Shown: in pieces, positions 1-6,587 of the stretch
Layout of the letters: every line of letters starts with the position of its first letter
Position numbering within the stretch: the first letter of the stretch is position 1
Origin: Clostridia bacterium
GTDB lineage: Bacteria; Bacillota; Clostridia; Oscillospirales; CAG-272
Length of the DNA stretch: 7,050 bases
Direction: 5' to 3'
Assembly (NCBI GenBank): GCA_017466495.1
Contig: JAFTUB010000215.1
Coordinates: 1 to 7,050, forward strand
Position numbers and translations under genes: made by a program
The notes under the pieces: generated by a model
The model's input: the letters and a program-made list of their open reading frames with translations, nothing else
Told to the model about the DNA's origin: nothing
Database searches by the model: none

Positions 1-1148
1 GCGATCCTGTGGCCGAAAACGCGACCGAGTCGGTGGAAACACTGGCGCGGCAGGGTGTCCGCGTGGTGTTGATGAGCGATTGTCCCGACCAGGCCCGAAT
101 GGAGAATCTCGCCCGTACTGCAGGTGTTCTGCGCCGCGGCGTGATCTGCCGCGCGCCGGAGGCCATTGCCCCGGATGCAGAGCTTTGCCTGGGGTACAGT
201 TCCGCCGCACGGCGGGCGTGGCTGGCTGAGCGCCGTGCGGCAGGGAGCATCACCCTGGGGCTTGGGGTGGAGATGAAGGATCTTTCCTCGGTACAGGCCT
301 GCGCCGTGAGCGGGGCGTGTACTCCCGTGGACTATTCCCACCGCCGGGAAAACCGGCTGCTCACCGCTCTGGATCCCGGGGCAGGGGAGCTGTACGGTAC
401 CGAACTGCTCAAGAAAAATGCCGGTGTGCTTGTCCGCCGTCCCCATAACGGGGGAGGGGGAATCTGCGCCCTGGCTGCTGTCCGCCGTACTGCCCGCCGC
501 ATTGAGGCAAATCTCGCCTCGGCGCTGCGGTGTCTGCTGGCGGCACAAAGTATGCGCACCGTGATGCTGATTTGCCTGCTCTGCCTGGGGATCCCCGATC
601 TCAAACCCCTGCATCTGCTTTTCTCGGGGCTGATTCTGGACTTTGGAGCGATCCTGGTCTGCGCCTTTGACCGGGGCAGGGATGCGGAGACACCGAAATC
701 CCTGTTTGCCCATCCCTGGCGCCGGTGTTTGGCCGATGTGCTCATCGGCGCAGTCTGCGGCGGAATTGCGGTTCTGACCGTCCATGTCCTGCGCCTGACC
801 AATGCCTTTACGGCGGACGGACCCCAAAGCGGCGCGTTTCTTTTCCTGACTTTGGTGCTGACGCAGTTGGCCATTCTCTTCGTTTGCCGACGGGGAAGTG
901 CGCTGTTCCGCAGCTCCCGGATCGGACTGCTTTGGCCTGCTGCGGTGTTGGCTTTTGTTCTGCTTTGTGCATTTCTGCCGGGCATCGGCGGCGTTTTCGG
1001 TGTTTGTGTGCTTCCGCTGTCGGCACAGTTCTGTCTGCTGATCTCGCCCATGGCCGCAATTTTCGGTGGTGAGATCCTTCGCACCGTGCGTGCCGTCCGT
1101 GAGCTGCGGCGCACCGAAACAGAGGAATACGTTCCTCCGCAGGAATGA
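1..1148 (+). CDS. P-type ATPase-like membrane protein, C-terminal part (5' end outside window)
   Basis: The frame is open to the left edge, so the gene starts upstream. The GTG at 9 is an internal Val in a DPV motif typical of the P-domain. Residue numbers here count from that Val. Residues 1-45 resemble the HAD-type P-domain of cation P-type ATPases (VVLMSD near 20-24 in the place of the usual TGD). Residues 84-91 (GLGVEMKD) occupy the place of the GDGxND hinge motif. About six hydrophobic segments follow (about 181-198, 200-220, 240-261, 275-294, 305-326, 330-357), matching the usual C-terminal membrane half. The magnesium-binding Asp and Asn of GDGxND appear to be replaced, so this may be an inactive relative rather than a working ion pump; the alignment was done by eye. 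The phosphorylated DKTGT Asp would lie upstream and cannot be judged. It ends in TGA, 53 bases before the YlmC-like gene. Substrate unknown. Confidence 0.72.
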   Translation, partial: DPVAENATESVETLARQGVRVVLMSDCPDQARMENLARTAGVLRRGVICRAPEAIAPDAELCLGYSSAARRAWLAERRAAGSITLGLGVEMKDLSSVQACAVSGACTPVDYSHRRENRLLTALDPGAGELYGTELLKKNAGVLVRRPHNGGGGICALAAVRRTARRIEANLASALRCLLAAQSMRTVMLICLLCLGIPDLKPLHLLFSGLILDFGAILVCAFDRGRDAETPKSLFAHPWRRCLADVLIGAVCGGIAVLTVHVLRLTNAFTADGPQSGAFLFLTLVLTQLAILFVCRRGSALFRSSRIGLLWPAAVLAFVLLCAFLPGIGGVFGVCVLPLSAQFCLLISPMAAIFGGEILRTVRAVRELRRTETEEYVPPQE

Positions 1149-1154
1149 TTTCCC

Positions 1155-1196
1155 CTCCTCCCGCATAGATTGCTGTGATCAAGCAATCGGGAGGAG
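1155..1196 (+). promoter_or_regulatory. Hairpin sequestering the ribosome binding site of the YlmC/YmxH-like gene
   Basis: The outer arms CTCCTCCCG (1155-1163) and CGGGAGGAG (1188-1196) are perfectly complementary. The inner arms ATTGCT (1169-1174) and AGCAAT (1182-1187) are too. A 5-nt bulge (1164-1168) separates them on the left side, and the loop is 7 nt (1175-1181). The right outer arm contains GGAGG (1190-1194), the Shine-Dalgarno site for the ATG at 1202. No T-run follows, so it does not look like a simple intrinsic terminator. By inference it limits translation of the downstream gene or marks a processing site between the two genes. Confidence 0.6.
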
Positions 1197-1201
1197 TACG
1201 T

Positions 1202-1480
1202 ATGACCATGTGCAGCTTTACCGCACTGCGGGAAAAGGAAGTCATCAACCTTTGCAACGGCCACCGGCTCGGCTATGTGTGCGATCTGGAGTTTACCCTG
1301 TGCGACGGGAGGATCACTGCCATTGCGGTCCCCGGAGAAGGGGGATTCCTCTGCTTCGGCCGGGTGTCCCGGACGGTGATTCCCTGGGAGAAGATCGAGA
1401 CCATCGGCGACGATGCCATCCTGGTCCGGCTCTCACCGGAGGAATGCTGTCCCGCACCGCCCCGGGGAAAACGGGGCTGA
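1202..1480 (+). CDS. YlmC/YmxH family PRC-barrel protein (sporulation-associated family)
   Basis: This 92-residue protein reads through the characteristic YlmC/YmxH core: LREKEVINLCNG near residues 9-20, then RLGYVCDLEF, a DGRITAIAVPG strand pair, GGFLCFGR, and VIPWEKIETIGDDAILV near 60-76. The family consists of single small PRC-barrel beta domains of about 80-95 residues, common in spore-forming Firmicutes; members in Bacillus and Clostridia are linked to sporulation, but their biochemical role is not established. I chose the ATG at 1202 because GGAGG (1190-1194) sits 7 bases upstream. An in-frame GTG at 1175 lies in a hairpin loop with no ribosome binding site, and the ATG at 1208 is spaced less well. 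It ends in TGA. The C-terminal tail after about residue 80 (ECCPAPPRGKRG) is poorly conserved in type. No promoter of its own was recognised; it may be co-transcribed with the upstream gene. Confidence 0.85.
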   Translation: MTMCSFTALREKEVINLCNGHRLGYVCDLEFTLCDGRITAIAVPGEGGFLCFGRVSRTVIPWEKIETIGDDAILVRLSPEECCPAPPRGKRG

Positions 1481-1525
1481 CGATGGAGAAATCCGAAAAC
1501 AGATGTAAACAAATTGTGAACTTAT

Positions 1526-1554
1526 GCAGGCCGCTCTTGCCAAGAACGGCCTGC
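1526..1554. repeat. 29-bp near-perfect palindrome overlapping the rpsB promoter
   Basis: GCAGGCCG (1526-1533) mirrors CGGCCTGC (1547-1554), and TCTTG (1535-1539) mirrors CAAGA (1541-1545). The centre is C1540, and the only mismatch is C1534 against A1546. It covers the -35 hexamer (1537-1542) and most of the spacer of the rpsB promoter. It could be an operator for a dimeric regulator, or it could fold in RNA as the 3' end of the upstream transcript. No T-run follows, which argues against a standard terminator. Confidence 0.65.
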
Positions 1555-1565
1555 TGTGCTATACT
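1537..1565 (+). promoter_or_regulatory. Sigma-A-type promoter for rpsB-tsf
   Basis: The -35 TTGCCA (1537-1542) and -10 TATACT (1560-1565) are separated by exactly 17 bases. A TG one base before the -10 (1557-1558) makes it an extended -10. Transcription would start near 1572, leaving a leader of about 142 nt before rpsB. The match to consensus is strong, as expected for a ribosomal protein operon. Confidence 0.8.
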
Positions 1566-1571
1566 ATCTAC

Positions 1572-1713
1572 AATTGCGGAAAAAGTGGAATATCCCATTT
1601 AACTGCAAGAAAATATCACACACACAGCGCAGATTTGCGTGATCGGTGCCCGGTTTATCCGAGTTGAACACGCCGTACGCTGTGGTGGAAATAACCGAAG
1701 GAGGACATGAAAA
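1572..1713 (+). promoter_or_regulatory. Long rpsB leader with long-range pairing, possible S2 autoregulatory element
   Basis: The leader contains CACAGCG (1623-1629), which can pair with CGCTGTG (1678-1684). The pairing extends through CA (1621-1622) and TG (1686-1687) if G1685 is bulged, and encloses about 48 nt. An alternative small hairpin, CGCA (1628-1631) with TGCG (1636-1639), would compete with the outer stem. The ribosome binding site AAGGAGG (1698-1704) follows directly and lies 9 bases before the ATG. Ribosomal protein operons are often controlled by leaders that bind their own product, so S2 binding is plausible, but I do not recognise a named motif here. Confidence 0.4.
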
Positions 1714-2442
1714 ATGTCGATTATCTCGATCAAGCAGCTGCTTGAAGCAGGCGTCCATTTCGGACACCACACCAGAAGATGGAACCCGAAGATGGCTGAG
1801 TACATCTTCACCGAGCGCAATGGTATCTATATCATTGACCTCCAGAAGACCGTAAAGAAGTTCGACGAGGCTTATAACTTCGTTCGTGACCTCTCCGCAC
1901 AGGGCGGTACCCTCCTGTTCGTCGGTACCAAGAAGCAGGCTGCCGATGCCATCAAGGAAGAGGCTACCCGCTGCGGTATGTACTACGTCAACGTTCGTTG
2001 GCCCGGCGGCATGATGACCAACTTCAAGACCATCAAGCGCTCCATCAACCGTCTCAACAACCTGACCAAGATGCAGGAGGACGGTACCTTTGATATGCTT
2101 CCCAAGAAGGAAGTTGCCGCTAAGCAGAAGGAAATCTTCGACCTGGAGAAGAACCTCGGCGGTATCCGCACCATGGACACCCTCCCCTCCGCAATCTTCA
2201 TCGTTGACCCCCGCAAGTAGAAGAACGCTGTTGCCGAGGCACAGAAGCTGGGTATTCCCGTACTTGCCATCGTTGACACCAACTGTGACCCTGATGATGC
2301 CGACTACATCATCCCCGGTAACGATGATGCAATCCGCGCAATCAAGCTCGTTTCCTCTGTTCTCGCTGACGCTGTCATCGAGGGTAAGCAGGGTGAGCAG
2401 CTGACCGATGCTGAGCCCGCTGCTGAGGATGCAGAGGCCTGA
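1714..2442 (+). CDS. rpsB: 30S ribosomal protein S2, with an in-frame TAG at codon 169
   Basis: S2 is a structural protein of the small ribosomal subunit. The sequence is a near-textbook Firmicutes S2: KQLLEAGVHFGHHTRRWNPKM near 8-28, IFTERNGIYIIDLQKT, LLFVGTKKQA, YYVNVRWPGGMMTNF, LEKNLGGI, then IVDPRK ending at residue 168. Codon 169 is TAG (2218-2220). The same frame then continues KNAVAEAQKLGIPVLAIVDTN, IIPGNDDAIRAIKL and an acidic tail to the TGA at 2440-2442. The total is 242 residues including the TAG position, a normal length for S2, with no insertion, deletion or frameshift at the TAG. A product stopped at 168 would lose the conserved NCDPDD and PGNDDAIRA segments and would probably be non-functional, so the TAG must be read through. 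Start ATG 1714 is supported by AAGGAGG at 1698-1704. It precedes tsf by 34 bases, as in most bacteria. Confidence 0.96.
2218..2220 (+). other. In-frame TAG read as sense in rpsB
   Basis: The codon lies between PRK and KNAVAEA. Most bacterial S2 proteins I recall have Glu at this position (DPRKE or similar). One base change separates TAG from GAG (Glu), CAG (Gln) and AAG (Lys), among others. The local context is AAG TAG AAG, and I see no obvious stem-loop immediately downstream that would suggest a special recoding signal. Confidence 0.85.
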
Positions 2443-2476
2443 GTCCCCAACGATTAAAATTTAAGGAGATAGAATC

Positions 2477-3397
2477 ATGGCAAATATTGCTGCAAAAGAC
2501 GTTGCCGAACTGCGTAAGCAGACCGGTATCGGTATGATGGAGTGCAAGAAGGCACTCGTTGAGGCAAACGGTAATTTCGAAGAGGCGATCAAGATCCTCC
2601 GTGAGAAGGGCGAGCTGAAGGCCGAGTCCAAGATGGCAACCAGAATCGCTGCTGACGGTGTTGTTGAGATCCTTAAGGAAGGCGACTACACCGCAATGAT
2701 CGAGGTTAACTCTGAGACCGACTTCGTTGCAAAGAATGAAACCTTCAAGGCATTCGTTGCCGATCTGCTGAAGATCATCATCGCTCAGCAGCCTGCAGAT
2801 GTTGATGCACTCATGGCCTGCAAGTTCGACGATGAGATGAACGTTGAGGCAAAGCTGAAGGAAATGATCTTCAAGATCGGTGAAAAGATCACCATCCGCC
2901 GCTTTGTTCTGGTCAACGGTATCACCAGCACCTATATCCATGGCACCGGTTCCATCGGTGTTATCGCTAAGTTTGAGACCAATGTTGCCGATAAGGCTGA
3001 GTTCGCAGCATTTGCGAAGAACATCGCGCTTCAGATCGGCGCATATCCCACTCCCTACCTCTGCCGCGAGCAGGTTCCTGCCAGCGTAATCGAGGAAGAG
3101 AAGAGCATCCTTCTTGCACAGATCGCCAACGATCCTGCCAACGCCAAGAAGCCCGAGCAGATCAAGGTTAAGATGGTTGAGGGTAGAATCTCCAAGTTCT
3201 ACGACAACAACTGCCTGGTAGACATGGGCTACGTTAAGGACGACGATCTGACCGTCGGTCAGTATATCGCAGCTACCGCTAAGGAGCTGGGCGGCGAGAT
3301 CAAGGTTGTTGAGTTCTACCGCTTCGAGAAGGGCGAGGGTATCCAGAAGCGCGAGGACAACTTTGCTGAGGAAATCGCAAAGCTGACCGGCAAATAA
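2477..3397 (+). CDS. tsf: Translation elongation factor Ts
   Basis: EF-Ts is the cytoplasmic nucleotide exchange factor that recharges EF-Tu with GTP. The N-terminal UBA-like domain carries LRKQTGIGMMECKKAL (residues 12-27) and ILREKG (40-45). The core signature TDFVAKN is at 81-87 and contacts EF-Tu. The rest is two core subdomains, including VEGRISKFY and a C-terminal helix. The length of 306 residues is within the family range. Start ATG 2477 has AAGGAG (2463-2468) 8 bases upstream. It ends in TAA, and an intrinsic terminator begins 24 bases later, so rpsB-tsf is probably a two-gene unit. Codon use is biased to a small set (GTT, AAG, GAG, ATC), as in rpsB, consistent with high expression. 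No in-frame TAG is present. Confidence 0.98.
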   Translation: MANIAAKDVAELRKQTGIGMMECKKALVEANGNFEEAIKILREKGELKAESKMATRIAADGVVEILKEGDYTAMIEVNSETDFVAKNETFKAFVADLLKIIIAQQPADVDALMACKFDDEMNVEAKLKEMIFKIGEKITIRRFVLVNGITSTYIHGTGSIGVIAKFETNVADKAEFAAFAKNIALQIGAYPTPYLCREQVPASVIEEEKSILLAQIANDPANAKKPEQIKVKMVEGRISKFYDNNCLVDMGYVKDDDLTVGQYIAATAKELGGEIKVVEFYRFEKGEGIQKREDNFAEEIAKLTGK

Positions 3398-3421
3398 GAT
3401 ACCGATTCCCATTAAATAACG

Positions 3422-3461
3422 AAAAAACTGTCACATGAGACTGCTCCTGTGGCAGTTTTTT
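3422..3461 (+). terminator. Rho-independent terminator after tsf
   Basis: The arms AAAAAACTGTCACA (3422-3435) and TGTGGCAGTTTTTT (3448-3461) pair along 14 bases with one G-U pair. The 12-nt loop can add a GAG/CTC pairing (3437-3439 with 3444-3446). The arm ends in a run of six T. The A-run on the left also makes it potentially bidirectional. It closes the rpsB-tsf unit. Confidence 0.92.
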
Positions 3462-3492
3462 CGCAAGCAGCAAAAAAATTTGCAAATTACTG

Positions 3493-3521
3493 TTTACAAA
3501 AATCTCCGAATGGAGTAAAAT
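3493..3521 (+). promoter_or_regulatory. Sigma-A-type promoter for pyrH-frr-uppS-cdsA
   Basis: The -35 TTTACA (3493-3498) and -10 TAAAAT (3516-3521) are 17 bases apart. The upstream DNA is A/T-rich and includes a perfect 12-bp palindrome AATTTGCAAATT (3477-3488), possibly an UP-like element or a protein site. The spacer holds a small inverted repeat, CTCC (3504-3507) and GGAG (3512-3515). The start would be near 3528, about 36 bases before the pyrH ATG. Confidence 0.75.
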
Positions 3522-3563
3522 AATAGGGACAGTATATTATCTATTCTCGGAGGTGGATTTTCC

Positions 3564-4310
3564 ATGGAAAAGAAAACATCGGTTTATCGGCGCGTTCTGA
3601 TCAAGCTCTCGGGTGAGGCTCTGCGCAGCGACGAGGGGAAAACGATCTACGCGGAGGACCGCCTCAAGGAAGCGGCAGAAAATCTGAAGAATATTTTTGA
3701 CAGCGGCACCCAGCTGGTTGTGGTGGTGGGAGCCGGCAACATTTGGCGCGGAGGCCGCGATTCCGGTTTCCCCATGAAAAATCGCTCCCGTGGTGATGCC
3801 ATGGGGATGCTGGCCACGGTGATCAACGCCCTGGCAGTTGTGGATGCCCTGGAGCAGGAGGGGATTCCTGCTGTGGCTATGTCCACGGTGGATGTCTCTC
3901 CCCTGGCGGCGCATTACTCCCGTGAAGCGGCGGATGCTGCGCTGAATGCGGGGAAGGTGGTTGTCCTGGGCAGCGGCTTGGGGATCCCCTACGTTTCCAC
4001 CGATACCACTGCCATCGTCCGCGGCTCCGAGCTGGAGGTGGATGTGGTGCTGATGGCCAAGAATGTGGACGGTATCTACAACAAGGACCCCGGAAAATTT
4101 GCGGATGCCGTAAAGTTTGATGCCCTCAGCTACGAGCAGATTATTGCCCAGCGGCTTAAGGCAATCGACCTGACCGCTGCACAGCTTGGACTTGAGCGGG
4201 AGCTTGGCTTTATCGCCTTTGACCTGCGGGATCCCGCCAACATCGGCCGGGTTATGGCCGGTGAGAAGATCGGCACCCGGGTCAACACCGAGGCAAGACT
4301 CAAAAACTGA
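3564..4310 (+). CDS. pyrH: Uridylate (UMP) kinase
   Basis: PyrH converts UMP and ATP to UDP and ADP in pyrimidine nucleotide synthesis; it belongs to the amino acid kinase fold and is usually hexameric. Visible motifs are KLSGEAL (14-20), VVGAGNIWRG (55-63, the nucleotide/phosphate loop), MGMLATVINAL (80-90), STDTTA (145-150) and KNVDGIYNKDP (166-176). The length of 248 is slightly above the usual 235-245. The loop reads GAGN where many bacteria have GGGN, and residues 100-140 diverge from the Bacillus and E. coli forms; I believe this variant is common in Ruminococcaceae-type PyrH. Start ATG 3564 has GGAGGTG at 3549-3555. It ends in TGA, 42 bases before frr, and is first in its transcription unit. 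Confidence 0.96.
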   Translation: MEKKTSVYRRVLIKLSGEALRSDEGKTIYAEDRLKEAAENLKNIFDSGTQLVVVVGAGNIWRGGRDSGFPMKNRSRGDAMGMLATVINALAVVDALEQEGIPAVAMSTVDVSPLAAHYSREAADAALNAGKVVVLGSGLGIPYVSTDTTAIVRGSELEVDVVLMAKNVDGIYNKDPGKFADAVKFDALSYEQIIAQRLKAIDLTAAQLGLERELGFIAFDLRDPANIGRVMAGEKIGTRVNTEARLKN

Positions 4311-4352
4311 CTGCTTATTCGACAACCATACATAAAACAAAGGAGAATTGTT

Positions 4353-4907
4353 ATGAAGCTGAACACCAAGGATTACGAAGAGAGAATGAAAAAGAGTCTC
4401 GCATCCCTCGAGGATACGCTGACCTCCGTCCGCGCAGGCCGCGCCAACGCAGGCGTTCTGTCCCGCGTGACCTTTGACTACTGGGGAACGCCCACCCCCA
4501 TCACCACCATGGCTGATGTCCGCGTGACCGACGCCAAGACCCTGACCATCTCCCCCTTCGATGCAAAGTCGCTCAAGGACATGGAGAAGGCCATCCTTGC
4601 TTCCGATATCGGCATCACCCCGCAGAATGACGGTAAGGTTCTCCGTCTGGTCTTCCCCCAGCCCACCGAGGAGCGCCGCCGCGAGCTGAAGAAGCAGGTG
4701 CAGAAGTACGGTGAGGATGCCAAGGTTGCTATTCGCAACATCCGCCGCGATGCCAATGATACCTGCAAGACGCAGAAGAAGGACGGCACCATGACCGAGG
4801 ATGAGCAGAAAGCCTCTGAGAAGGCAATCCAGGACCTGACCGATAAGTACATCAAGCAGGTCGATGCCATCACCGCCGCCAAGGACAAGGAGATCATGGA
4901 GATCTGA
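4353..4907 (+). CDS. frr: Ribosome recycling factor
   Basis: RRF works with EF-G to split the post-termination ribosome. The 184-residue length is typical (about 185). The first long helix leads into VRAGRANAGVL (26-36). The small beta domain carries FDYWGTPTPI (41-50) and the ISPFD strand (66-70), followed by LKDMEKAILASDIGI. The returning helices carry LTEERRREL-like PTEERRREL (104-112) and VAIRNIRRDAND (125-136), which includes the conserved Arg near 132. Start ATG 4353 has AAAGGAG at 4339-4345. It ends in TGA. It is paired with pyrH as in most bacteria. Confidence 0.98.
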   Translation: MKLNTKDYEERMKKSLASLEDTLTSVRAGRANAGVLSRVTFDYWGTPTPITTMADVRVTDAKTLTISPFDAKSLKDMEKAILASDIGITPQNDGKVLRLVFPQPTEERRRELKKQVQKYGEDAKVAIRNIRRDANDTCKTQKKDGTMTEDEQKASEKAIQDLTDKYIKQVDAITAAKDKEIMEI

Positions 4908-4957
4908 CACGGCAGAGCCGTATCACTGCAGACTATATAGAAAAACGGAGACACCCT

Positions 4958-5671
4958 ATGTCTGAAACAAAAAACGAAAATCAGCTTCACGTGGATGAGC
5001 GTCTGCAGCACATTGCCTTTATTATGGACGGTAACGGCCGTTGGGCGCAGCGACGCAAAATGCCGCGGGAGTACGGGCATAAAGTCGGTTCCGCCAATTT
5101 TAAAAAGGTCGTCCGCCATTGCGGGGATATCGGGATCAAAACGGTGACGGTGTATGCTTTTTCCACCGAAAACTGGTCCCGTCCTCCGCGGGAGGTCAAG
5201 GCCATTATGCGTTTGCTGGAGGAGTATCTGGACGGCTGCGATGCCGATCCCGATGCACAGAGCATCCGCTACCGCTTCATTGGGGACCGCAGTGTGCTCT
5301 CCGAGGAGCTTCGCCGCCGCATTGATCGGATCGAGGAGATCTCGGCGGGGCGTGAGCTGACCCTCAATGTTGCCCTCAACTACGGCGCGCGGGACGAGAT
5401 CGTCCACGCCGTGAATTCTCTGCTTGCCCGGGGTGTGGAGACGGTAAGTGCTGAGGATATTTCCTCGGCGCTGTATACCGCCCATTCTCCCGATCCCGAT
5501 CTCATCGTGCGGACGGGAGGCGAGCTGCGCCTGTCCAATTTCCTGCTGTGGCAGGCGGCATATGCTGAGCTGTACTTCACCGATGTTCTCTGGCCCGATC
5601 TGTCAGACGAAGATGTGGATGAAGCGGTGCGGCATTTCTATGCAAGACAACGCCGCTTTGGCGGGGTGTGA
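4958..5671 (+). CDS. uppS: Di-trans,poly-cis-undecaprenyl diphosphate synthase (cis-prenyltransferase)
   Basis: UppS adds eight isopentenyl units to farnesyl diphosphate to make the C55 carrier lipid used for peptidoglycan and other wall polymers. All family signatures are present: HIAFIMDGNGRWA (18-30) with the catalytic Asp at 24, GHKVG (40-44), YAFSTENW (66-73), LNYGAR (140-145), RTGGELRLSNFLLWQ (185-199) with AYAE just after, and a C-terminal RRFGG (232-236). The length of 237 is slightly short of the usual 240-255. Start ATG 4958 has GGAG at 4947-4950, 7 bases away. It ends in TGA, and the A of that stop is also the first base of the cdsA ribosome binding site. Confidence 0.97.
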   Translation: MSETKNENQLHVDERLQHIAFIMDGNGRWAQRRKMPREYGHKVGSANFKKVVRHCGDIGIKTVTVYAFSTENWSRPPREVKAIMRLLEEYLDGCDADPDAQSIRYRFIGDRSVLSEELRRRIDRIEEISAGRELTLNVALNYGARDEIVHAVNSLLARGVETVSAEDISSALYTAHSPDPDLIVRTGGELRLSNFLLWQAAYAELYFTDVLWPDLSDEDVDEAVRHFYARQRRFGGV

Positions 5672-5684
5672 AAGGAATTAAATC

Positions 5685-6521
5685 ATGCGAACTCGATTTA
5701 TCACCGCCCTGATCGGTGTTGCTGTTTTATTGCCAATTTTGTTTCTCTCCCATACCTGGGTCCTGCCCATTGCGGCTGGCTTTTTTGCGGTGATGGGGAC
5801 TTTTGAGATGATGCGCTGCCTGGGCGTGCACAAGAACCTGATTGTCACCCTTCCGCTTTATCTTGTTGCCGCCGCAATGCCGGCTGTGGCCCGTCTGCTG
5901 GATTCCATCCCTTCTTTTGGGAGCATGGTCCTGTTTGTGCTGATGGCGTACTTCTTCTATTTGATGGCTGCCACGCTGCTCTCCCGCGGCGTGCTGACCT
6001 TCGGAAAGAGTGCTGAGATCTTTGCTGCGGGTACTTACATTATTCTGGCGTTTTCGGCCATTGTCATGGTGCGTGATTTCAGCGAAACCGGAAAGTACAT
6101 CTATCTGCTGATCTTCATTGCGGCATGGATCACCGATATTTTTGCCTATCTTTGCGGCCGCCTGTTCGGCCGTCATAAGCTCATTCCCACAGTCAGCCCC
6201 CACAAAACGGTGGAGGGAAGTGTGGGAGGAATTTTGTTCTGCATGATTGCCTGTGTGGTCTTCGGCGCAGTTACTGCCGCCCTCACCCAAGTGCAGCCGA
6301 ATTACCTCTTCCTTGGTATCAGCGGTCTGCTGCTCTCGGTCTGCTCGCAGATCGGGGACCTGATCGCCTCGCTGATCAAGCGGGAGCATGGGATCAAGGA
6401 TTACGGCAAGCTTTTTCCGGGTCACGGCGGTGTTATGGACCGCTTTGACAGCATTGCAGCGGTGGCATTGGTGATGCTGATGCTCTGCGCGCTGCCCCGG
6501 CTTGGATTTTTTTACGCTTAA
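5685..6521 (+). CDS. cdsA: Phosphatidate cytidylyltransferase (CDP-diacylglycerol synthase)
   Basis: CdsA makes CDP-diacylglycerol from phosphatidate and CTP, the branch point of membrane phospholipid synthesis. It is an integral membrane protein of 278 residues with about eight hydrophobic segments, starting at residues 4-21 and ending near 257-275. The diagnostic C-terminal signature runs from S229 to D255: SLIKREHGIKD (229-239), then KLFPGHGGVMDRFDS (242-256), with the Asp pair that binds the metal and CTP. The C-terminal Asp/Arg/Asp pattern is intact, so it should be active. Start ATG 5685 has AAAGGA at 5671-5676. It follows uppS by 13 bases, so it is translationally close-coupled. It ends in TAA. 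Confidence 0.96.
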   Translation: MRTRFITALIGVAVLLPILFLSHTWVLPIAAGFFAVMGTFEMMRCLGVHKNLIVTLPLYLVAAAMPAVARLLDSIPSFGSMVLFVLMAYFFYLMAATLLSRGVLTFGKSAEIFAAGTYIILAFSAIVMVRDFSETGKYIYLLIFIAAWITDIFAYLCGRLFGRHKLIPTVSPHKTVEGSVGGILFCMIACVVFGAVTAALTQVQPNYLFLGISGLLLSVCSQIGDLIASLIKREHGIKDYGKLFPGHGGVMDRFDSIAAVALVMLMLCALPRLGFFYA

Positions 6522-6526
6522 CGAAA

Positions 6527-6558
6527 AGGGCAGGGCGGGGACTCCCGCCTGCCCTCTT
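6527..6558 (+). terminator. GC-rich hairpin between cdsA and dxr, weak terminator or attenuator
   Basis: AGGGCAGGGCGGG (6527-6539) pairs with CCCGCCTGCCCT (6544-6555), a 12-bp stem with one bulged G and a GACT loop. Only a broken T-rich tail (CTTGCTTT) follows, so termination may be partial. No good promoter is visible in the remaining bases before dxr, which suggests that some transcripts read through into dxr. Confidence 0.6.
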
Positions 6559-6587
6559 GCTTTAGAATATCCGAAGGAGACACTTCT

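Noticed and set aside
1526..1565. Palindrome at 1526-1554 as a standard Rho-independent terminator of the upstream gene
   Set aside because: The bases after the stem are TGTGCTATAC, with no T-run, and they form the -10 region of a strong promoter.
1066..1602. 178-codon plus-strand frame overlapping the YlmC/YmxH-like gene
   Set aside because: It is in a different frame from both well-supported neighbours, has no ribosome binding site, and its translation is low-complexity and basic, without family resemblance.
1714..2220. rpsB as a truncated gene or pseudogene ending at TAG 2220
   Set aside because: The 222 bases after the TAG encode intact, conserved S2 in the same frame, with a normal stop and a normal spacing to tsf. 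A decayed gene would show further damage, and S2 is essential.
2218..2260. Pyrrolysine or selenocysteine insertion as the explanation of the rpsB TAG
   Set aside because: Selenocysteine uses TGA. Pyrrolysine in ribosomal protein S2 and Dxr has no known functional reason, and no special downstream stem-loop was seen at either site. Genome-level pyl genes would still be worth a check.
2938..2960. CRISPR, transposon, tRNA or rRNA content anywhere in the window
   Set aside because: No spaced direct repeats, transposase motifs, terminal inverted repeats or tRNA/rRNA-like segments were seen; coordinates are nominal because the whole window was examined.
3537..4910. 457-codon open frame on the minus strand across pyrH and frr
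   Set aside because: It lies entirely opposite two clear genes and its translation has no recognisable domain. It is a by-product of codon bias (few TTA, CTA and TCA codons on the + strand). The same applies to the minus-strand frames at 2375-3412, 4478-5485, 332-1264 and 5727-6425.
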